DNA of 64,000 nucleotides from Nonomuraea thailandensis (GCF_024172165.1 NZ_JAMZEB010000002.1:1695501-1759500); one strand, 5' to 3'; positions 51,990 through 60,687 are shown, counted from the first letter of the stretch. Numbers and translations: made by a program. Notes: generated by a model from the letters alone, not told the origin.

Positions 51990-53348
51990 ATGGATCGTCG
52001 CATCTTCGGGCTGGAGAACGAGTACGGTGTGACCTGCACGTTCAGGGGCCAGCGCAGGTTGTCCCCGGACGAGGTCGCGCGCTACCTGTTCCGGCGAGTC
52101 GTGTCCTGGGGCCGATCGAGCAACGTCTTCCTCCGCAACGGCGCGCGTCTGTACCTGGACGTGGGCAGCCATCCTGAATACGCAACACCCGAGTGTGACA
52201 ACGTCATCGAGCTCGTCACCCACGACAAGGCGGGCGAGCGCATCCTTGAGGGCCTGCTCGTGGACGCCGAGAAGCGGCTGCGCGAAGAGGGCATCGCGGG
52301 TGACATCTACCTGTTCAAGAACAACACCGACTCGGCCGGCAACTCCTACGGCTGCCACGAGAACTACCTGGTCGGCAGGCATGGGGAGTTCGGCCGGCTG
52401 GCGGACGTGCTGATCCCCTTCCTGGTGACGCGGCAGATCGTGTGCGGGGCGGGCAAGGTGCTGCAGACGCCGCGCGGTGCCGTCTACTGCGTCTCGCAGC
52501 GAGCGGAGCACATCTGGGAGGGCGTCTCCAGCGCCACCACCCGCTCGCGGCCGATCATCAACACCCGTGACGAGCCGCACGCCGACGCGGAGCGGTTCCG
52601 CCGCCTGCACGTCATCGTGGGCGACTCCAACATGAGCGAGACCACGATGCTGCTCAAGGTCGGCGCCACCGACCTGGTGCTGCGCATGATCGAGTCCGGC
52701 ACGGTGATGCGCGACCTGTCGCTGGAGAACCCGATCAGGGCGATCCGCGAGGTCTCCCACGACATGACCGGGCGCCGCCGGGTGCGGCTGGCCAACGGGC
52801 GCGAGGCGTCGAGCCTGGAGATCCAGCAGGAGTACCTGTCGAAGGCGAAGGACTTCGTGGACCGCCGCGGCGGCGACGAGATCGCCCACCGGGTGCTGGA
52901 GCTGTGGGAGCGCACGCTCACCGCGGTCGACACGGGCAACCTCGACCTGGTCTCGCGGGAGATCGACTGGGTGACGAAGTACCAGCTCATCGAGCGCTAC
53001 CGGAAGAAGTACGACCTGCCGCTGTCCTCGCCGCGGGTGGCCCAGCTCGACCTGGCCTACCACGACGTGCACCGCAAGCGCGGCCTGTACTACCTGCTGC
53101 AGAAGCGCGGCTCGGTGGAGCGGGTGGCCTCCGACCTGAAGATCTTCGAGGCCAAGTCGGTGCCGCCGCAGACGACCAGGGCGCGGCTGCGCGGCGAGTT
53201 CATCCGCAAGGCGCAGGAGAAGCGGCGCGACTTCACCGTCGACTGGGTGCACCTCAAGCTGAACGACCAGGCGCAGCGCACGGTGCTGTGCAAAGACCCG
53301 TTCCGCAGCGTGGACGAGCGGGTGGACAAGCTGATCGCCGGCATGTGA
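51990..53348 (+). CDS. pafA: Pup-protein ligase
   Basis: This 452-aa protein begins [14 protein letters not shown] (E9 and E11 metal ligands). It shares with Dop the [26 protein letters not shown] and [15 protein letters not shown] motifs but lacks the Dop loop after residue 35. It phosphorylates the Pup C-terminal Glu and transfers it to substrate lysines. The C-terminal domain (about 375-452, [20 protein letters not shown]) contacts Pup and substrate. It has its own promoter (TAGTGT) and is followed by a stem-loop. Confidence 0.98.
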   Translation: MDRRIFGLENEYGVTCTFRGQRRLSPDEVARYLFRRVVSWGRSSNVFLRNGARLYLDVGSHPEYATPECDNVIELVTHDKAGERILEGLLVDAEKRLREEGIAGDIYLFKNNTDSAGNSYGCHENYLVGRHGEFGRLADVLIPFLVTRQIVCGAGKVLQTPRGAVYCVSQRAEHIWEGVSSATTRSRPIINTRDEPHADAERFRRLHVIVGDSNMSETTMLLKVGATDLVLRMIESGTVMRDLSLENPIRAIREVSHDMTGRRRVRLANGREASSLEIQQEYLSKAKDFVDRRGGDEIAHRVLELWERTLTAVDTGNLDLVSREIDWVTKYQLIERYRKKYDLPLSSPRVAQLDLAYHDVHRKRGLYYLLQKRGSVERVASDLKIFEAKSVPPQTTRARLRGEFIRKAQEKRRDFTVDWVHLKLNDQAQRTVLCKDPFRSVDERVDKLIAGM

Positions 53349-53361
53349 GGCGGGGAGACGA

Positions 53362-53395
53362 CGGCCGGGCCGCGGATCGCCGCGGGGCCCGGCCG
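53362..53395 (+). terminator. Terminator hairpin after pafA
   Basis: CGGCCGGGCCGCGG (53362-53375) pairs with 53380-53395, with a 2-nt bulge and an ATCG tetraloop, 13 nt after the stop. Confidence 0.6.
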
Positions 53396-53506
53396 CGGGG
53401 CCCGGCGCGGGGCCGGGTAACGCGGAACGTGGGGCTCCGTTTACCTCGGCCCTACCGGCATGTCGGGTAGTGTGGCGCGAATCTGACGTCTTTCCGAGGG
53501 AAATCC

Positions 53507-54475
53507 ATGCGCCGCGCTCAGGCCGTACTGGCCGCCGTGCCATTGATCTTGTTCGCCGCAGCGTGCGGCTCCGACAACGGCGCCACCCCGGGTGCCACCA
53601 CCGGCGCCACCACCAGCGCCTCCGCGAGCACCGCCGCCGGCGCGCCGTCGGGCGTCAAGGTCACCGGGAACGTGGGCGCCAAGCCCACGGTGACCTTCCC
53701 CTCCGGCTCGCCCGCCACGAAGTCGTCCTACGAGGTGATCCAGGCGGGCGACGGCACCGGCGTCAAGGCCGGCGACCGCGTGATCGTCAACCTGACCGTC
53801 TACAACTGGGACGGCAAGGGCAACGCCGTGGCGGGCTCCTCCTACGACACCAAGGCGCCGGAGACGATCGCGGTCAACGAGCAGCTGCCGCAGGTGCTGC
53901 AGGAGGGCTTCACCAAGGTCAAGCACGGCGGCAGGCTGCTGGCCGTGCTGGCCAACGACTCCGTCGCCCAGCAGCAGGCGACGACGCCGGCCGAGCCGAC
54001 CAAGGTGTTCGTGTTCGACGTGGTCGGCACCCAGCCCGCGGCGCTGAAGGCGGCCACCGGCAAGGAGACCGGCGAGTCGATCAAGGGCGTCAAGGTGGAC
54101 AACCCGGGCGGTGAGAAGGCGCCCACGCTGACCACGAAGACGGACGAGAAGGCGTCCAAGGAGCTCGTCGTCAAGACGATCATCCAGGGCACCGGCGCGA
54201 AGGCGCAGGCCAACCAGACGCTCGTGGTCCACTACACCGGCAAGATCTGGGGCACCGACCAGCAGTTCGACTCGAGCTGGGAGCGGGGCCAGCCGGCCGA
54301 GTTCCCGCTCGCGCAGGTGATCCAGGGCTGGCAGAAGGGCCTGGCCGGGGTGCCGGTCGGCAGCCGCGTCGTGATGAGCATCCCGCCGGACCTCGGTTAC
54401 GGCAGCCAGGCGCAGCAGGGCATTCCCGCCAACAGCACGCTGGTGTTCGTGGTGGACGTCCTGGGCGCCTACTGA
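53507..54475 (+). CDS. FKBP-type peptidyl-prolyl isomerase lipoprotein (two FKBP-like domains)
   Basis: This 322-aa protein has a lipobox FAAAC (C20), then a Thr/Ala-rich linker. Domain 1 (about 60-180) is a diverged FKBP fold. Domain 2 (about 215-322) is canonical: VVHYTGKIWGTDQQFDSSW, VIQGWQKGLAGVPVGSRV, IPPDLGYGSQ. It probably assists folding of exported proteins. RBS CGAGGG; a TAGTGT box at 53468-53473 may be the promoter. It is paralogous to the next gene. Confidence 0.92.
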   Translation: MRRAQAVLAAVPLILFAAACGSDNGATPGATTGATTSASASTAAGAPSGVKVTGNVGAKPTVTFPSGSPATKSSYEVIQAGDGTGVKAGDRVIVNLTVYNWDGKGNAVAGSSYDTKAPETIAVNEQLPQVLQEGFTKVKHGGRLLAVLANDSVAQQQATTPAEPTKVFVFDVVGTQPAALKAATGKETGESIKGVKVDNPGGEKAPTLTTKTDEKASKELVVKTIIQGTGAKAQANQTLVVHYTGKIWGTDQQFDSSWERGQPAEFPLAQVIQGWQKGLAGVPVGSRVVMSIPPDLGYGSQAQQGIPANSTLVFVVDVLGAY

Positions 54476-54537
54476 CATGAGCGCCGGCCGCCCGCCGGTG
54501 TGCTGACGGGCGGTCTCGTGTCGCGGTAGCATCGCGA

Positions 54538-54575
54538 GCCCGGCGGCGCGCCCCTTCACGGGCGATCCGCCGGGC
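54538..54575 (+). promoter_or_regulatory. Hairpin in the 5' leader of the second FKBP gene
   Basis: GCCCGGCGG (54538-54546) pairs with CCGCCGGGC (54567-54575), with a nested GCCC/GGGC stem. A TAGCAT box at 54527-54532 would start transcription at the hairpin's first bases, so the message begins with this structure. Confidence 0.45.
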
Positions 54576-54596
54576 CGTCGCGTGCTGGGAGGACCG

Positions 54597-55490
54597 ATGC
54601 GCCGTGCCGCCGCACTGCTGCTGGCGCCCCTGCTGCTGGCCGGCTGCACCGGCGAGGCGGCCGGGGACCTGGACCTGCGGGTGGGCGGCGCGTTCGGCGC
54701 CCGCCCCACGATCGACTTCCCCGACGGCGGGCCGGCGGCCGGGCTGCAGGTGGACGAGCTGGCCACGGGCAAGGGCGAGCGGCTCGGCGCGGACGACGTG
54801 GCGATCGTCCAGTACACCGCGCACGTGTGGGACGGCCGGGGCAACCGCCTGGTGGACTCCAGCTTCAACCGGGGCACCCCGGCGGCGTTCCCGGTCGGGG
54901 AGCTGCTGCCCGGCCTGGAGCGGGCGCTGAAGGGCCGCAGGGTGGGCAGCCGCGTGATCGCCGCGATCCCGCCGCAGGACGGGTTCGGCGCGAACCCGCC
55001 GCAGGGCGTGGCCGCCGGCGAGGAGCTGTTCTACGTCGTCGACATCCTCGGCGCGCACCCCAGGGGCGCCTCGGTCGAGTCGGAGGGCGGCACGCTGGCC
55101 GGGGTGAGGGTGGGCGGCGGCGCCAGGCCGGCGCTGGCCGTGCCCGCGGGCCCGCCGCCGGCCAGGTTCGCGGCCAAGGTGCTGGCCAGGGGAGAGGGGC
55201 CCGCGGCGCGGCCGGGGCAGCTCGTCGTCACCCAGTACGAGGCCGCCGTCTGGAGCCGCCGCCGGGTCTTCGAGGCGACCTGGGCGAGCGGCGGGCCGAA
55301 GGCGTTCAAGCTGGGCGACGGCACCGTGATCAGGGCATGGGACAAGGCGCTGGCCGGCGTGCCCGCCGGGAGCCGCGTGCTGATGATCGTCCCGCCCGCC
55401 GACGGCTACGGCCGCGCCGGCAACCCGGCGTACGGGATCAAGGGCTCGGACACGCTCGTCTTCGTCGTGGACCTCATCGCCGCCTACTGA
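54597..55490 (+). CDS. FKBP-type peptidyl-prolyl isomerase lipoprotein, diverged paralogue
   Basis: This 297-aa protein starts at ATG 54597 behind GGGAGGA and has lipobox LLAGC (C17). Both FKBP-like domains are present (VQYTAHVWDGRGNRLVDSSF; VTQYEAAVWSRRRVFEATW). The second keeps the fold but has lost several FKBP pocket residues (no canonical VHYTG or FDSS), so isomerase activity may reside in domain 1 or be reduced. It arose by tandem duplication with the preceding gene. Confidence 0.88.
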   Translation: MRRAAALLLAPLLLAGCTGEAAGDLDLRVGGAFGARPTIDFPDGGPAAGLQVDELATGKGERLGADDVAIVQYTAHVWDGRGNRLVDSSFNRGTPAAFPVGELLPGLERALKGRRVGSRVIAAIPPQDGFGANPPQGVAAGEELFYVVDILGAHPRGASVESEGGTLAGVRVGGGARPALAVPAGPPPARFAAKVLARGEGPAARPGQLVVTQYEAAVWSRRRVFEATWASGGPKAFKLGDGTVIRAWDKALAGVPAGSRVLMIVPPADGYGRAGNPAYGIKGSDTLVFVVDLIAAY

Positions 55491-55496
55491 GGCAGG

Positions 55497-55877
55497 ATGA
55501 AGGCCATGATCCGCGCATTAATCATCACAACGTCCGCCCTGGCCGTGCTGGCCGCGGGGGCGCCGGCCGCGACCGCGAGTGCGAGCCCCGCCGCGAGTGC
55601 GAACCCGCCGTTCTGCAAGGGCGTCAAGCCCTGCGTGATCGGCGGCGACGCCGGTGTCACCTGGGTGCTCGCCTCCGCCTCCTCCTCGTCCAAGGCCCGC
55701 AGGACGGCCGCCAGGCTGCTGCGCAACGCCAAGGCCGTGCACCGGCAGTACGGGGCGCCGGAGTGGATCGACATCCGGGTGGTCAGGAAGGGGGCGTGCT
55801 GGCGCAGGTACGGCTCGGGCAAGGTGGAGGCGAGCAGCGCCTGCACGTACAAGCGAGTGGAGCGCGAGCTTTCATAG
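55497..55877 (+). CDS. Small secreted protein of unknown function
   Basis: This 126-aa protein has signal peptide IRALIITTSALAVLAAGAPAATASA. The mature part has four cysteines (FCKGVKPC, ACWRRY, ACTYKR) and a basic helix (SSKARRTAARLLRNAKAVHRQYG). The ATG sits 4 nt after the FKBP stop with GAGGCAGG as RBS, so it may be co-translated. Family not recognised. Confidence 0.7.
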   Translation: MKAMIRALIITTSALAVLAAGAPAATASASPAASANPPFCKGVKPCVIGGDAGVTWVLASASSSSKARRTAARLLRNAKAVHRQYGAPEWIDIRVVRKGACWRRYGSGKVEASSACTYKRVERELS

Positions 55878-55880
55878 ACT
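55875..55880 (+). promoter_or_regulatory. -10 box for the leaderless SufR-like gene
   Basis: TAGACT lies 6 nt before GTG 55887, overlapping the previous gene's last codons. Confidence 0.45.
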
Positions 55881-55886
55881 CCCGCT

Positions 55887-56543
55887 GTGAGTAGCGACGA
55901 CCTCGAGGCGCTGGCCCTGTTGCACGACCCCGTCCGCCGCAGCCTGTACGACGTCGTCGCCTCCCGGGGCGGCGACGTCGGCCGGGGGGAGGCCGCCGAG
56001 GCGGCGGGCGTGTCCAGGACGCTGGCCGGGCACCACCTCGACAAGCTGGTGGAGGCGGGGCTGCTGGAGAGCGGGTTCCGGCAGCAGGAGAAGAAGGGGC
56101 CGGGCAGCGGCCGGCCGGCGAAGGTCTACCGCCGGGCCAGGGGCGAGCGGTCGGTGAGCCTGCCGCCGCGCGACTACGCCACGCTCGCCTCGGTGCTGGC
56201 CGACGTGGTGGAGGTGCTCGGTGCCGAGGAGCAGGCCGAGCAGGTGGCGCGCGGCGCGGGGGCCAGGATCGCCAGGAGCCACCGGGGCGAGCCGGTGGAG
56301 CGGGTGCTGAGCGAGCGCGGCTACGAGCCGTACGCCGAGGGCGGCAGGGTGCGGCTGCGCAACTGCCCGTTCCACGTGCTGGCCGAGGAGCAGCCGCTGC
56401 TGGTGTGCTCCATGAACCTGGCGCTGTGCCAGGGGCTGCTGGAGGGGCTCGGCGACGATCCCGGGCGGGCCGCGCTGGATCCGCGGCCGGGGGAGTGCTG
56501 CGTCTCTCTAAAGCAAACGGATATTGACATAGAAGGCGGGTGA
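55887..56543 (+). CDS. SufR-like Fe-S transcriptional regulator
   Basis: This 218-aa protein has an N-terminal winged HTH (5-85; VRRSLYDVVASRGGDVGRGE, VSRTLAGHHLDKLVEAGLLE). The effector domain carries C160 (RNCPFHVLAEE), C174, C181 and C204/C205 (DPRPGECCVSL). This CPFH...C...CC layout is that of SufR-type and related ArsR-class regulators that bind a 4Fe-4S cluster. No suf operon is in the window, so its target is unknown; the adjacent DUF3291 gene (4 nt away) is a candidate. Confidence 0.78.
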   Translation: MSSDDLEALALLHDPVRRSLYDVVASRGGDVGRGEAAEAAGVSRTLAGHHLDKLVEAGLLESGFRQQEKKGPGSGRPAKVYRRARGERSVSLPPRDYATLASVLADVVEVLGAEEQAEQVARGAGARIARSHRGEPVERVLSERGYEPYAEGGRVRLRNCPFHVLAEEQPLLVCSMNLALCQGLLEGLGDDPGRAALDPRPGECCVSLKQTDIDIEGG

Positions 56544-56547
56544 TGGT

Positions 56548-57054
56548 GTGCTGGCTCCCATGAACCCGCCTGCCCTGCATCTCGCCGAGCTCAACATCGC
56601 CCACCTGCGCGCGCCCGCCGACAGCCCCGAGCTCGCCGAGTTCATCGCCCTGCTGGAGCCCGTCAACGCCGTCGCCGACACGGCGCCGGGGTTCGTGTGG
56701 CGGCTGAAGGAGAGCGAGAGCGACCCCACCGCCCTCGTCGTGCACGACTACGGCGACCATCTGGTGACCAACTTCTCGGTGTGGGAGTCGCTGGAGTCGC
56801 TGTGGAACTTCACCTACCGCAGCGAGCACCTGGCCGTGCTGCGGCGGCGCAGGGAGTGGTTCCTGCGCATGATGGAGCCCTACATGGTGATGTGGTGGGT
56901 GCCCGCCGGTGAGATCCCCACGCTGGCCGAGGGGATGCGGCGGCTGGAACGCCTCAGGAGCCAGGGCCCGAGCCCCGAGGCGTTCACGTTCAAGGACGCC
57001 TACGACAGCAGCGAGGCCGCCAGCCTGCCCGCCGCCGCCGAGGCCAGGAAGTAG
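56548..57054 (+). CDS. DUF3291-family protein
   Basis: This 168-aa protein starts at GTG 56548, or ATG 56560. Family features are LHLAELNIAHLRAPADSPE, FVWRLKESES, VTNFSVWESLESLWNFTY and MVMWWVPAGEIPTLAEG. The fold is a ferredoxin-like antibiotic-biosynthesis-monooxygenase type; activity unknown. It follows the SufR-like regulator in the same orientation. Its last 55 nt overlap the 3' end of the convergent DUF3866 gene. Confidence 0.85.
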   Translation: MLAPMNPPALHLAELNIAHLRAPADSPELAEFIALLEPVNAVADTAPGFVWRLKESESDPTALVVHDYGDHLVTNFSVWESLESLWNFTYRSEHLAVLRRRREWFLRMMEPYMVMWWVPAGEIPTLAEGMRRLERLRSQGPSPEAFTFKDAYDSSEAASLPAAAEARK

Positions 57055-58067
57055 GCCAGGTCCTCCTCCAGCCCCCGGCCCATCGTCGACAGCCGCACCG
57101 GCGACGTCTCCAGCGCCTGGCGCAGGCCGTCCACGGGGACGGAGACCAGCCGGTGCCGTACGGCCAGCAGCTCGGCCTGGTCCCTGACCCGCACCCCGAA
57201 CTCGCCCGGCAGGTCCGGCACCGGCACCTGCGCGGGCGACAGCGCGACCCGGCCGTAGGCGGTCAGCGAGTGGTGCGAGACGCCGTAGTGGCGCTCGCGC
57301 CGGTCGCCCTCGCTGACCCGCAGCGCCGCCACCGGCACCCCCCGCAGCACGCCCGCCGCGTTGACCGCCTCGCCCGCCGCCACACCCGAGAAGCCCCACC
57401 GGGTGCCCGTGCCCAGGTTGCCAGGCCCCTGCGTGACGATCGCCACCTCGGCCTCCAGCACGTGCCTGGCCGCCAGCAGCCCCGTGTGCACGGTGACCGC
57501 CTCCAGGTCGCCGCCGAACGACTGGCCCACCGTCACCACGCCGGCCAGCCAGCCGACCTCCCGCAGCCGGGCCGCCGCCATCGAGAACCAGACGGGCAGC
57601 GCCCCGCCGTCCTGCATCACGTACGCCACCCGCACGCCCTGCCCAGCGGCGTACAGGCCGCACAGGATCGGCGCGAGCGCCGAGTGCAGATCGGCCACGA
57701 TCACCGGCATGCCGTCGAGGGAGTCGGCCTCCTGCAATTTCCCGTGATGCGGGGAATCCTGCTCGTCGGCGCCCTGCACCGTGGCCTGCAGCGGCGTGTA
57801 CCTGGCCTTCACCAGGTGGCCCGGACCCTCGGGATCTTCCGGCAAACGGTTCGGGACGGCCACCACCATGGCGTAACCTCCCGTACCGAGACCCATCGCG
57901 AGCGCGGTCGTGTTGAGCAGCACCTCATCGCCGGGTTCCGGGCGCCCCACCAACGGTGGATACGCCAGCGCCCGGCACTCCCCCTCGGGGACGGTGACGT
58001 CCAGCTCCACCGCTCCCGGCCACTCGCGTCGGATCCGTACGACCTCGCCCTTGCGCCATCTGATCAC
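57000..58067 (-). CDS. DUF3866-family protein
   Basis: This 355-aa protein starts at GTG 58065-58067, 6 nt after TACCCT (leaderless). The N-terminal beta-rich part (RKGEVVRIRREWPGAVELDV) and the central GLYAAGQGVRVAYVMQDGGALP and VTQGPGNLGTGTRWGFSGVA match this actinobacterial family. Function is not known. It is divergent from pafB (start-to-start 38 bp), a position kept in many actinobacteria, so shared promoter control is likely. Confidence 0.88.
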   Translation of the reverse strand: MIRWRKGEVVRIRREWPGAVELDVTVPEGECRALAYPPLVGRPEPGDEVLLNTTALAMGLGTGGYAMVVAVPNRLPEDPEGPGHLVKARYTPLQATVQGADEQDSPHHGKLQEADSLDGMPVIVADLHSALAPILCGLYAAGQGVRVAYVMQDGGALPVWFSMAAARLREVGWLAGVVTVGQSFGGDLEAVTVHTGLLAARHVLEAEVAIVTQGPGNLGTGTRWGFSGVAAGEAVNAAGVLRGVPVAALRVSEGDRRERHYGVSHHSLTAYGRVALSPAQVPVPDLPGEFGVRVRDQAELLAVRHRLVSVPVDGLRQALETSPVRLSTMGRGLEEDLAYFLASAAAGRLAASLLS

Positions 58068-58073
58068 GGGGGC

Positions 58074-58079
58074 AGGGTA
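58074..58079 (-). promoter_or_regulatory. -10 box for the leaderless DUF3866 gene
   Basis: TACCCT is 6 nt before the GTG on the minus strand, within the 38-bp space shared with pafB. Confidence 0.45.
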
Positions 58080-58105
58080 GCGTCGATGAAGGAGGAGTGA
58101 GGCAG

Positions 58106-59056
58106 ATGTCGCGCCGGAAGACAGAACGGTTGCTCAATCTGGTGATCTGCCTGCTCGCCACCCGGCGCCCGCTGTCGGCAGAGCAGATCCGCCAGGCCGT
58201 CCCCGGTTACGACCGCGACGGCGACGAGGCGTTCCAGCGGATGTTCGAGCGGGACAAGAACGAGCTGCGTGAGATCGGTATCCCCATCGACGTCGTGCGC
58301 GACCCGTGGGAGGACGAGCCGGGCTACCGGATCGAGCGGGAGTCGTACGAGCTGCCCGAGATCACCCTGGAGCCCGACGAGGCCGCCGTGCTGGGCCTGG
58401 CCGCCCAGGTGTGGCAGCGCGCCAGCCTGGCCGAGGCCGCCTCCGGGGCGCTGCTGAAGCTGCGGGCCGGCGGCGTGGCCACCGACCAGCCCGTCGGCAC
58501 GGGCGCGCTGGAGCTGCGGGTCGACACCCGCGACCCGGCCTTCCCCGCGCTGTGGGACGCTGTGCGCGACCGGCGCGTGGTCCGCTTCGACTACCGCGGC
58601 GCCGGCAGCGAGAGCGTCCGCAGCCGCACCGTGGAGCCGTGGGGCGTGGTCAGCCGGCGCGGCCGCTGGTACCTGGCCGGGTACGATCGCGACAGGGACG
58701 CGCCGCGCGCCTTCCGGCTGAGCCGCATCACCGGGCAGGTCGCCACGGTCGGCAGGCCGGGCGCCGTCGAGGTGCCCGAGGGCATCGACCTGCGGGCCAT
58801 GGTGGGCTTCCCCGACGAGACGACCGACGAGCGGGTCGCCGTCGTCCGCGTGCGCCAGGGGGCGTGCGAGGGGCTGCGGCAGCTCGCCAGGGCCGTGCAC
58901 CCCGGCACCGACGGGTGGGACGAGGCCGAGCTGGCCTTCACCGACCCCGAGCGGCTGGCCGGGTGGATGGCCAGCCTCGGCGCCGACGTCGAGGTGGTCG
59001 AGCCGCCGGACGCCCGCGAGGCCGTCATCAGGCGTTTGAAGGGGGCCATTGCGTGA
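58106..59056 (+). CDS. pafB: WYL-domain regulator PafB
   Basis: This 316-aa protein starts at ATG 58106, chosen because AAGGAGGA lies 9 nt upstream; an in-frame GTG at 58097 would abut the RBS. The N-terminal winged HTH is at about 1-70 (KTERLLNLVICLLATRRPLS). The WYL domain is at about 145-230 (VVRFDYRGAGSESVRSRTVEPWGVV, WYLAGYDRDRDAPRAFRLSRI). The C-terminal extension follows. With PafC it forms the PafBC activator of the LexA/RecA-independent DNA-damage response in mycobacteria. Confidence 0.96.
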   Translation: MSRRKTERLLNLVICLLATRRPLSAEQIRQAVPGYDRDGDEAFQRMFERDKNELREIGIPIDVVRDPWEDEPGYRIERESYELPEITLEPDEAAVLGLAAQVWQRASLAEAASGALLKLRAGGVATDQPVGTGALELRVDTRDPAFPALWDAVRDRRVVRFDYRGAGSESVRSRTVEPWGVVSRRGRWYLAGYDRDRDAPRAFRLSRITGQVATVGRPGAVEVPEGIDLRAMVGFPDETTDERVAVVRVRQGACEGLRQLARAVHPGTDGWDEAELAFTDPERLAGWMASLGADVEVVEPPDAREAVIRRLKGAIA

Positions 59057-59127
59057 GGGACCGTAGCGAGCCAACCGTCGGACGCAGCAGCGGTCCGCGC
59101 ACGCGGCCGGCGAAGGAGGGCGCATGA
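59053..59127 (+). CDS. 24-codon bridging ORF between pafB and pafC
   Basis: GTG 59053-59055 overlaps the pafB TGA; the TGA at 59125-59127 overlaps the pafC ATG. The frame contains the pafC RBS AAGGAGGG near its end. The peptide begins VRDRSEPTVGRSS and resembles the leader ORF of the FHA gene. Its role is probably translational coupling, keeping PafB and PafC stoichiometric. Confidence 0.45.
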   Translation: MRDRSEPTVGRSSGPRTRPAKEGA

Positions 59128-60101
59128 GCGGGTCGGCTGACAGGCTGCCGAGGCTGCTGGCGCTGGTGCCGTACCTGATGTCCCATCCGGGGGCGCAGGT
59201 CGGCGAGGTGGCCGCGGTGTTCGGGCTGAGCGAGAAGCAGCTCATCGACGACCTGCAGCTCGTCTGGATGTGCGGCCTGCCCGGGCACACCCCCGGCGAC
59301 CTCATCGACGTCTCCTGGGACGGCGGCGAGATCCTCATCGACAACGCCGACACCATCGCCAGGCCGCTGCGGCTGGGCATCGACGAGGCCAGTGCCCTGC
59401 TGGTCGCGCTGCGCATGCTGGCGGCCACCCCCGAGCTGGCCCTGCCGATCACCGGGGTGCCGGGTGACGCGCTGCCGCGCGTGACGGCCAAGCTGGAGCG
59501 GGCCGCGGGCGAGGGCGCCGCCACCGTCAGCACCCAGGTCGCCGTGGACGTCGACGCCGCCCCCGACGCGCTGCCGCGCGTGCGCGAGGGCCTGACCAGG
59601 GGCCGGCGGCTGTCGCTGCGCTACTACGTGCAGGGCCGCGACGAGGTGACGCCGCGCGAGGTGGACCCGATGCGGGTCGTGGTCGTGGACGGCCGCGCCT
59701 ACCTGGAGGGCTGGTGCTACCGGGCTGAGGCGATGCGGCTGTTCCGGCTCGACCGGGTGCTCGGCGTGGACGTGCTCGACGTGCCCGCCGACCCGCCCGC
59801 CGAGGCCGAGCCGCGCGACGTCACCGCCGGCGTGTTCCGCCCGTCCCCGACCGACGAGCTGGTCGAGCTGGAGCTGAGCGCGGCCGGGCGGTGGGTGGCC
59901 GAGTACTACCCGTGCGAGCAGGTCACCGAGCTCGGCGAGGGGCGGCTGCGGGTGGCGCTGCGGGCCCGCGACGAGGACTGGATACTCAAGCTGGCGCTGC
60001 GCCTGGGCGACACCGGCCGGGTGGTCTCGCCGCCCGACATGGCCGAGACCGTGCGCCAGGAGGCCGAGCGGGCCCTGTCCCTGTACGCTCACCACTCATG
60101 A
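59124..60101 (+). CDS. pafC: WYL-domain regulator PafC
   Basis: This 325-aa protein has an N-terminal HTH (ADRLPRLLALVPYLMSHPGAQ, EVAAVFGLSEKQLIDDLQLV). The WYL domain (about 155-235; LSLRYYVQGRDEVTPREVDPM, YLEGWCYRAEAMRLFRLDRV) and C-terminal extension follow. It acts with PafB as a heterodimer; in some actinobacteria they are fused, and here they are separate but linked through a bridging ORF. The stop overlaps the next gene's ATG. Confidence 0.96.
   Translation: MSGSADRLPRLLALVPYLMSHPGAQVGEVAAVFGLSEKQLIDDLQLVWMCGLPGHTPGDLIDVSWDGGEILIDNADTIARPLRLGIDEASALLVALRMLAATPELALPITGVPGDALPRVTAKLERAAGEGAATVSTQVAVDVDAAPDALPRVREGLTRGRRLSLRYYVQGRDEVTPREVDPMRVVVVDGRAYLEGWCYRAEAMRLFRLDRVLGVDVLDVPADPPAEAEPRDVTAGVFRPSPTDELVELELSAAGRWVAEYYPCEQVTELGEGRLRVALRARDEDWILKLALRLGDTGRVVSPPDMAETVRQEAERALSLYAHHS
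60084..60089 (+). promoter_or_regulatory. -10-like box upstream of the tatA operon
   Basis: TACGCT is 8 nt before ATG 60098, inside pafC. It could start a leaderless message for the small membrane protein and tatA. Confidence 0.35.
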
Positions 60102-60298
60102 CCTGGATCTTCCTGTCGGTGGGGCTGGGCGTGGCCGGGCTGGTCGTGCTCGGCATCGCAGGTGCCCGTGTCGTGTCGGCGGCACGTACTCTGAGAAGGG
60201 AAATCGCCGCGGCACATGCGCAGCTTGAGCCGAGGCGGGCCAGATTGGCGGGCCAGGGGGGTGAGACCGCGCCCCAGGCAGCGTACGATCGTGGCTGA
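60098..60298 (+). CDS. Small single-TM membrane protein between pafC and tatA
   Basis: This 66-aa protein has one N-terminal TM (about 3-28, WIFLSVGLGVAGLVVLGIAG), then a basic helical cytoplasmic part. Its ATG overlaps the pafC stop (ATGA). The position before tatA suggests a protein accessory to the Tat genes, but I know no function. Confidence 0.65.
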   Translation: MTWIFLSVGLGVAGLVVLGIAGARVVSAARTLRREIAAAHAQLEPRRARLAGQGGETAPQAAYDRG

Positions 60299-60327
60299 AA
60301 CAGGCAACTCGCTAGAAAGGGCGTTTC

Positions 60328-60687
60328 ATGCCGAACCTCGGAGTGCCCGAACTCCTGATCATCCTCCTGGCGCTCGTGCTGCTGTTCGGTGCCAAGAAGC
60401 TGCCTGACATGGCTCGCGGCATCGGCCGGTCGCTGCGGATCTTCAAGTCGGAGACCGCCAAGCTGCGCGATGACGACGACGAGCCTCAGCACACGGTGCA
60501 GCAGGCCCCGACGCAGGCTCAGGCCCAGCCGCAGCCTCAGCCCGTGCAGCCCCAGCAGATCCCGGCCCCGGCGCCCGCCCCGGCCCCTGCCGCGCCGCTG
60601 TCGGCCGAGGAGCAGGCCCGCCAGCTCGAGGAGCAGGCCGCCAGGTTGCGCGCGGGCGCCGCCTCGCAGGCCGACAAGCACGCCTGA
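60328..60687 (+). CDS. tatA: Sec-independent translocase subunit TatA
   Basis: This 119-aa protein has TM helix 6-21 ([16 protein letters not shown]), the hinge FGAKKLPD and amphipathic helix [20 protein letters not shown] long Gln/Pro/Ala-rich tail (about 65-100) follows. It polymerises to carry folded twin-arginine substrates with TatC. RBS AGAAAGGGCG. tatC is 32 bp downstream. Confidence 0.97.
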   Translation: MPNLGVPELLIILLALVLLFGAKKLPDMARGIGRSLRIFKSETAKLRDDDDEPQHTVQQAPTQAQAQPQPQPVQPQQIPAPAPAPAPAAPLSAEEQARQLEEQAARLRAGAASQADKHA

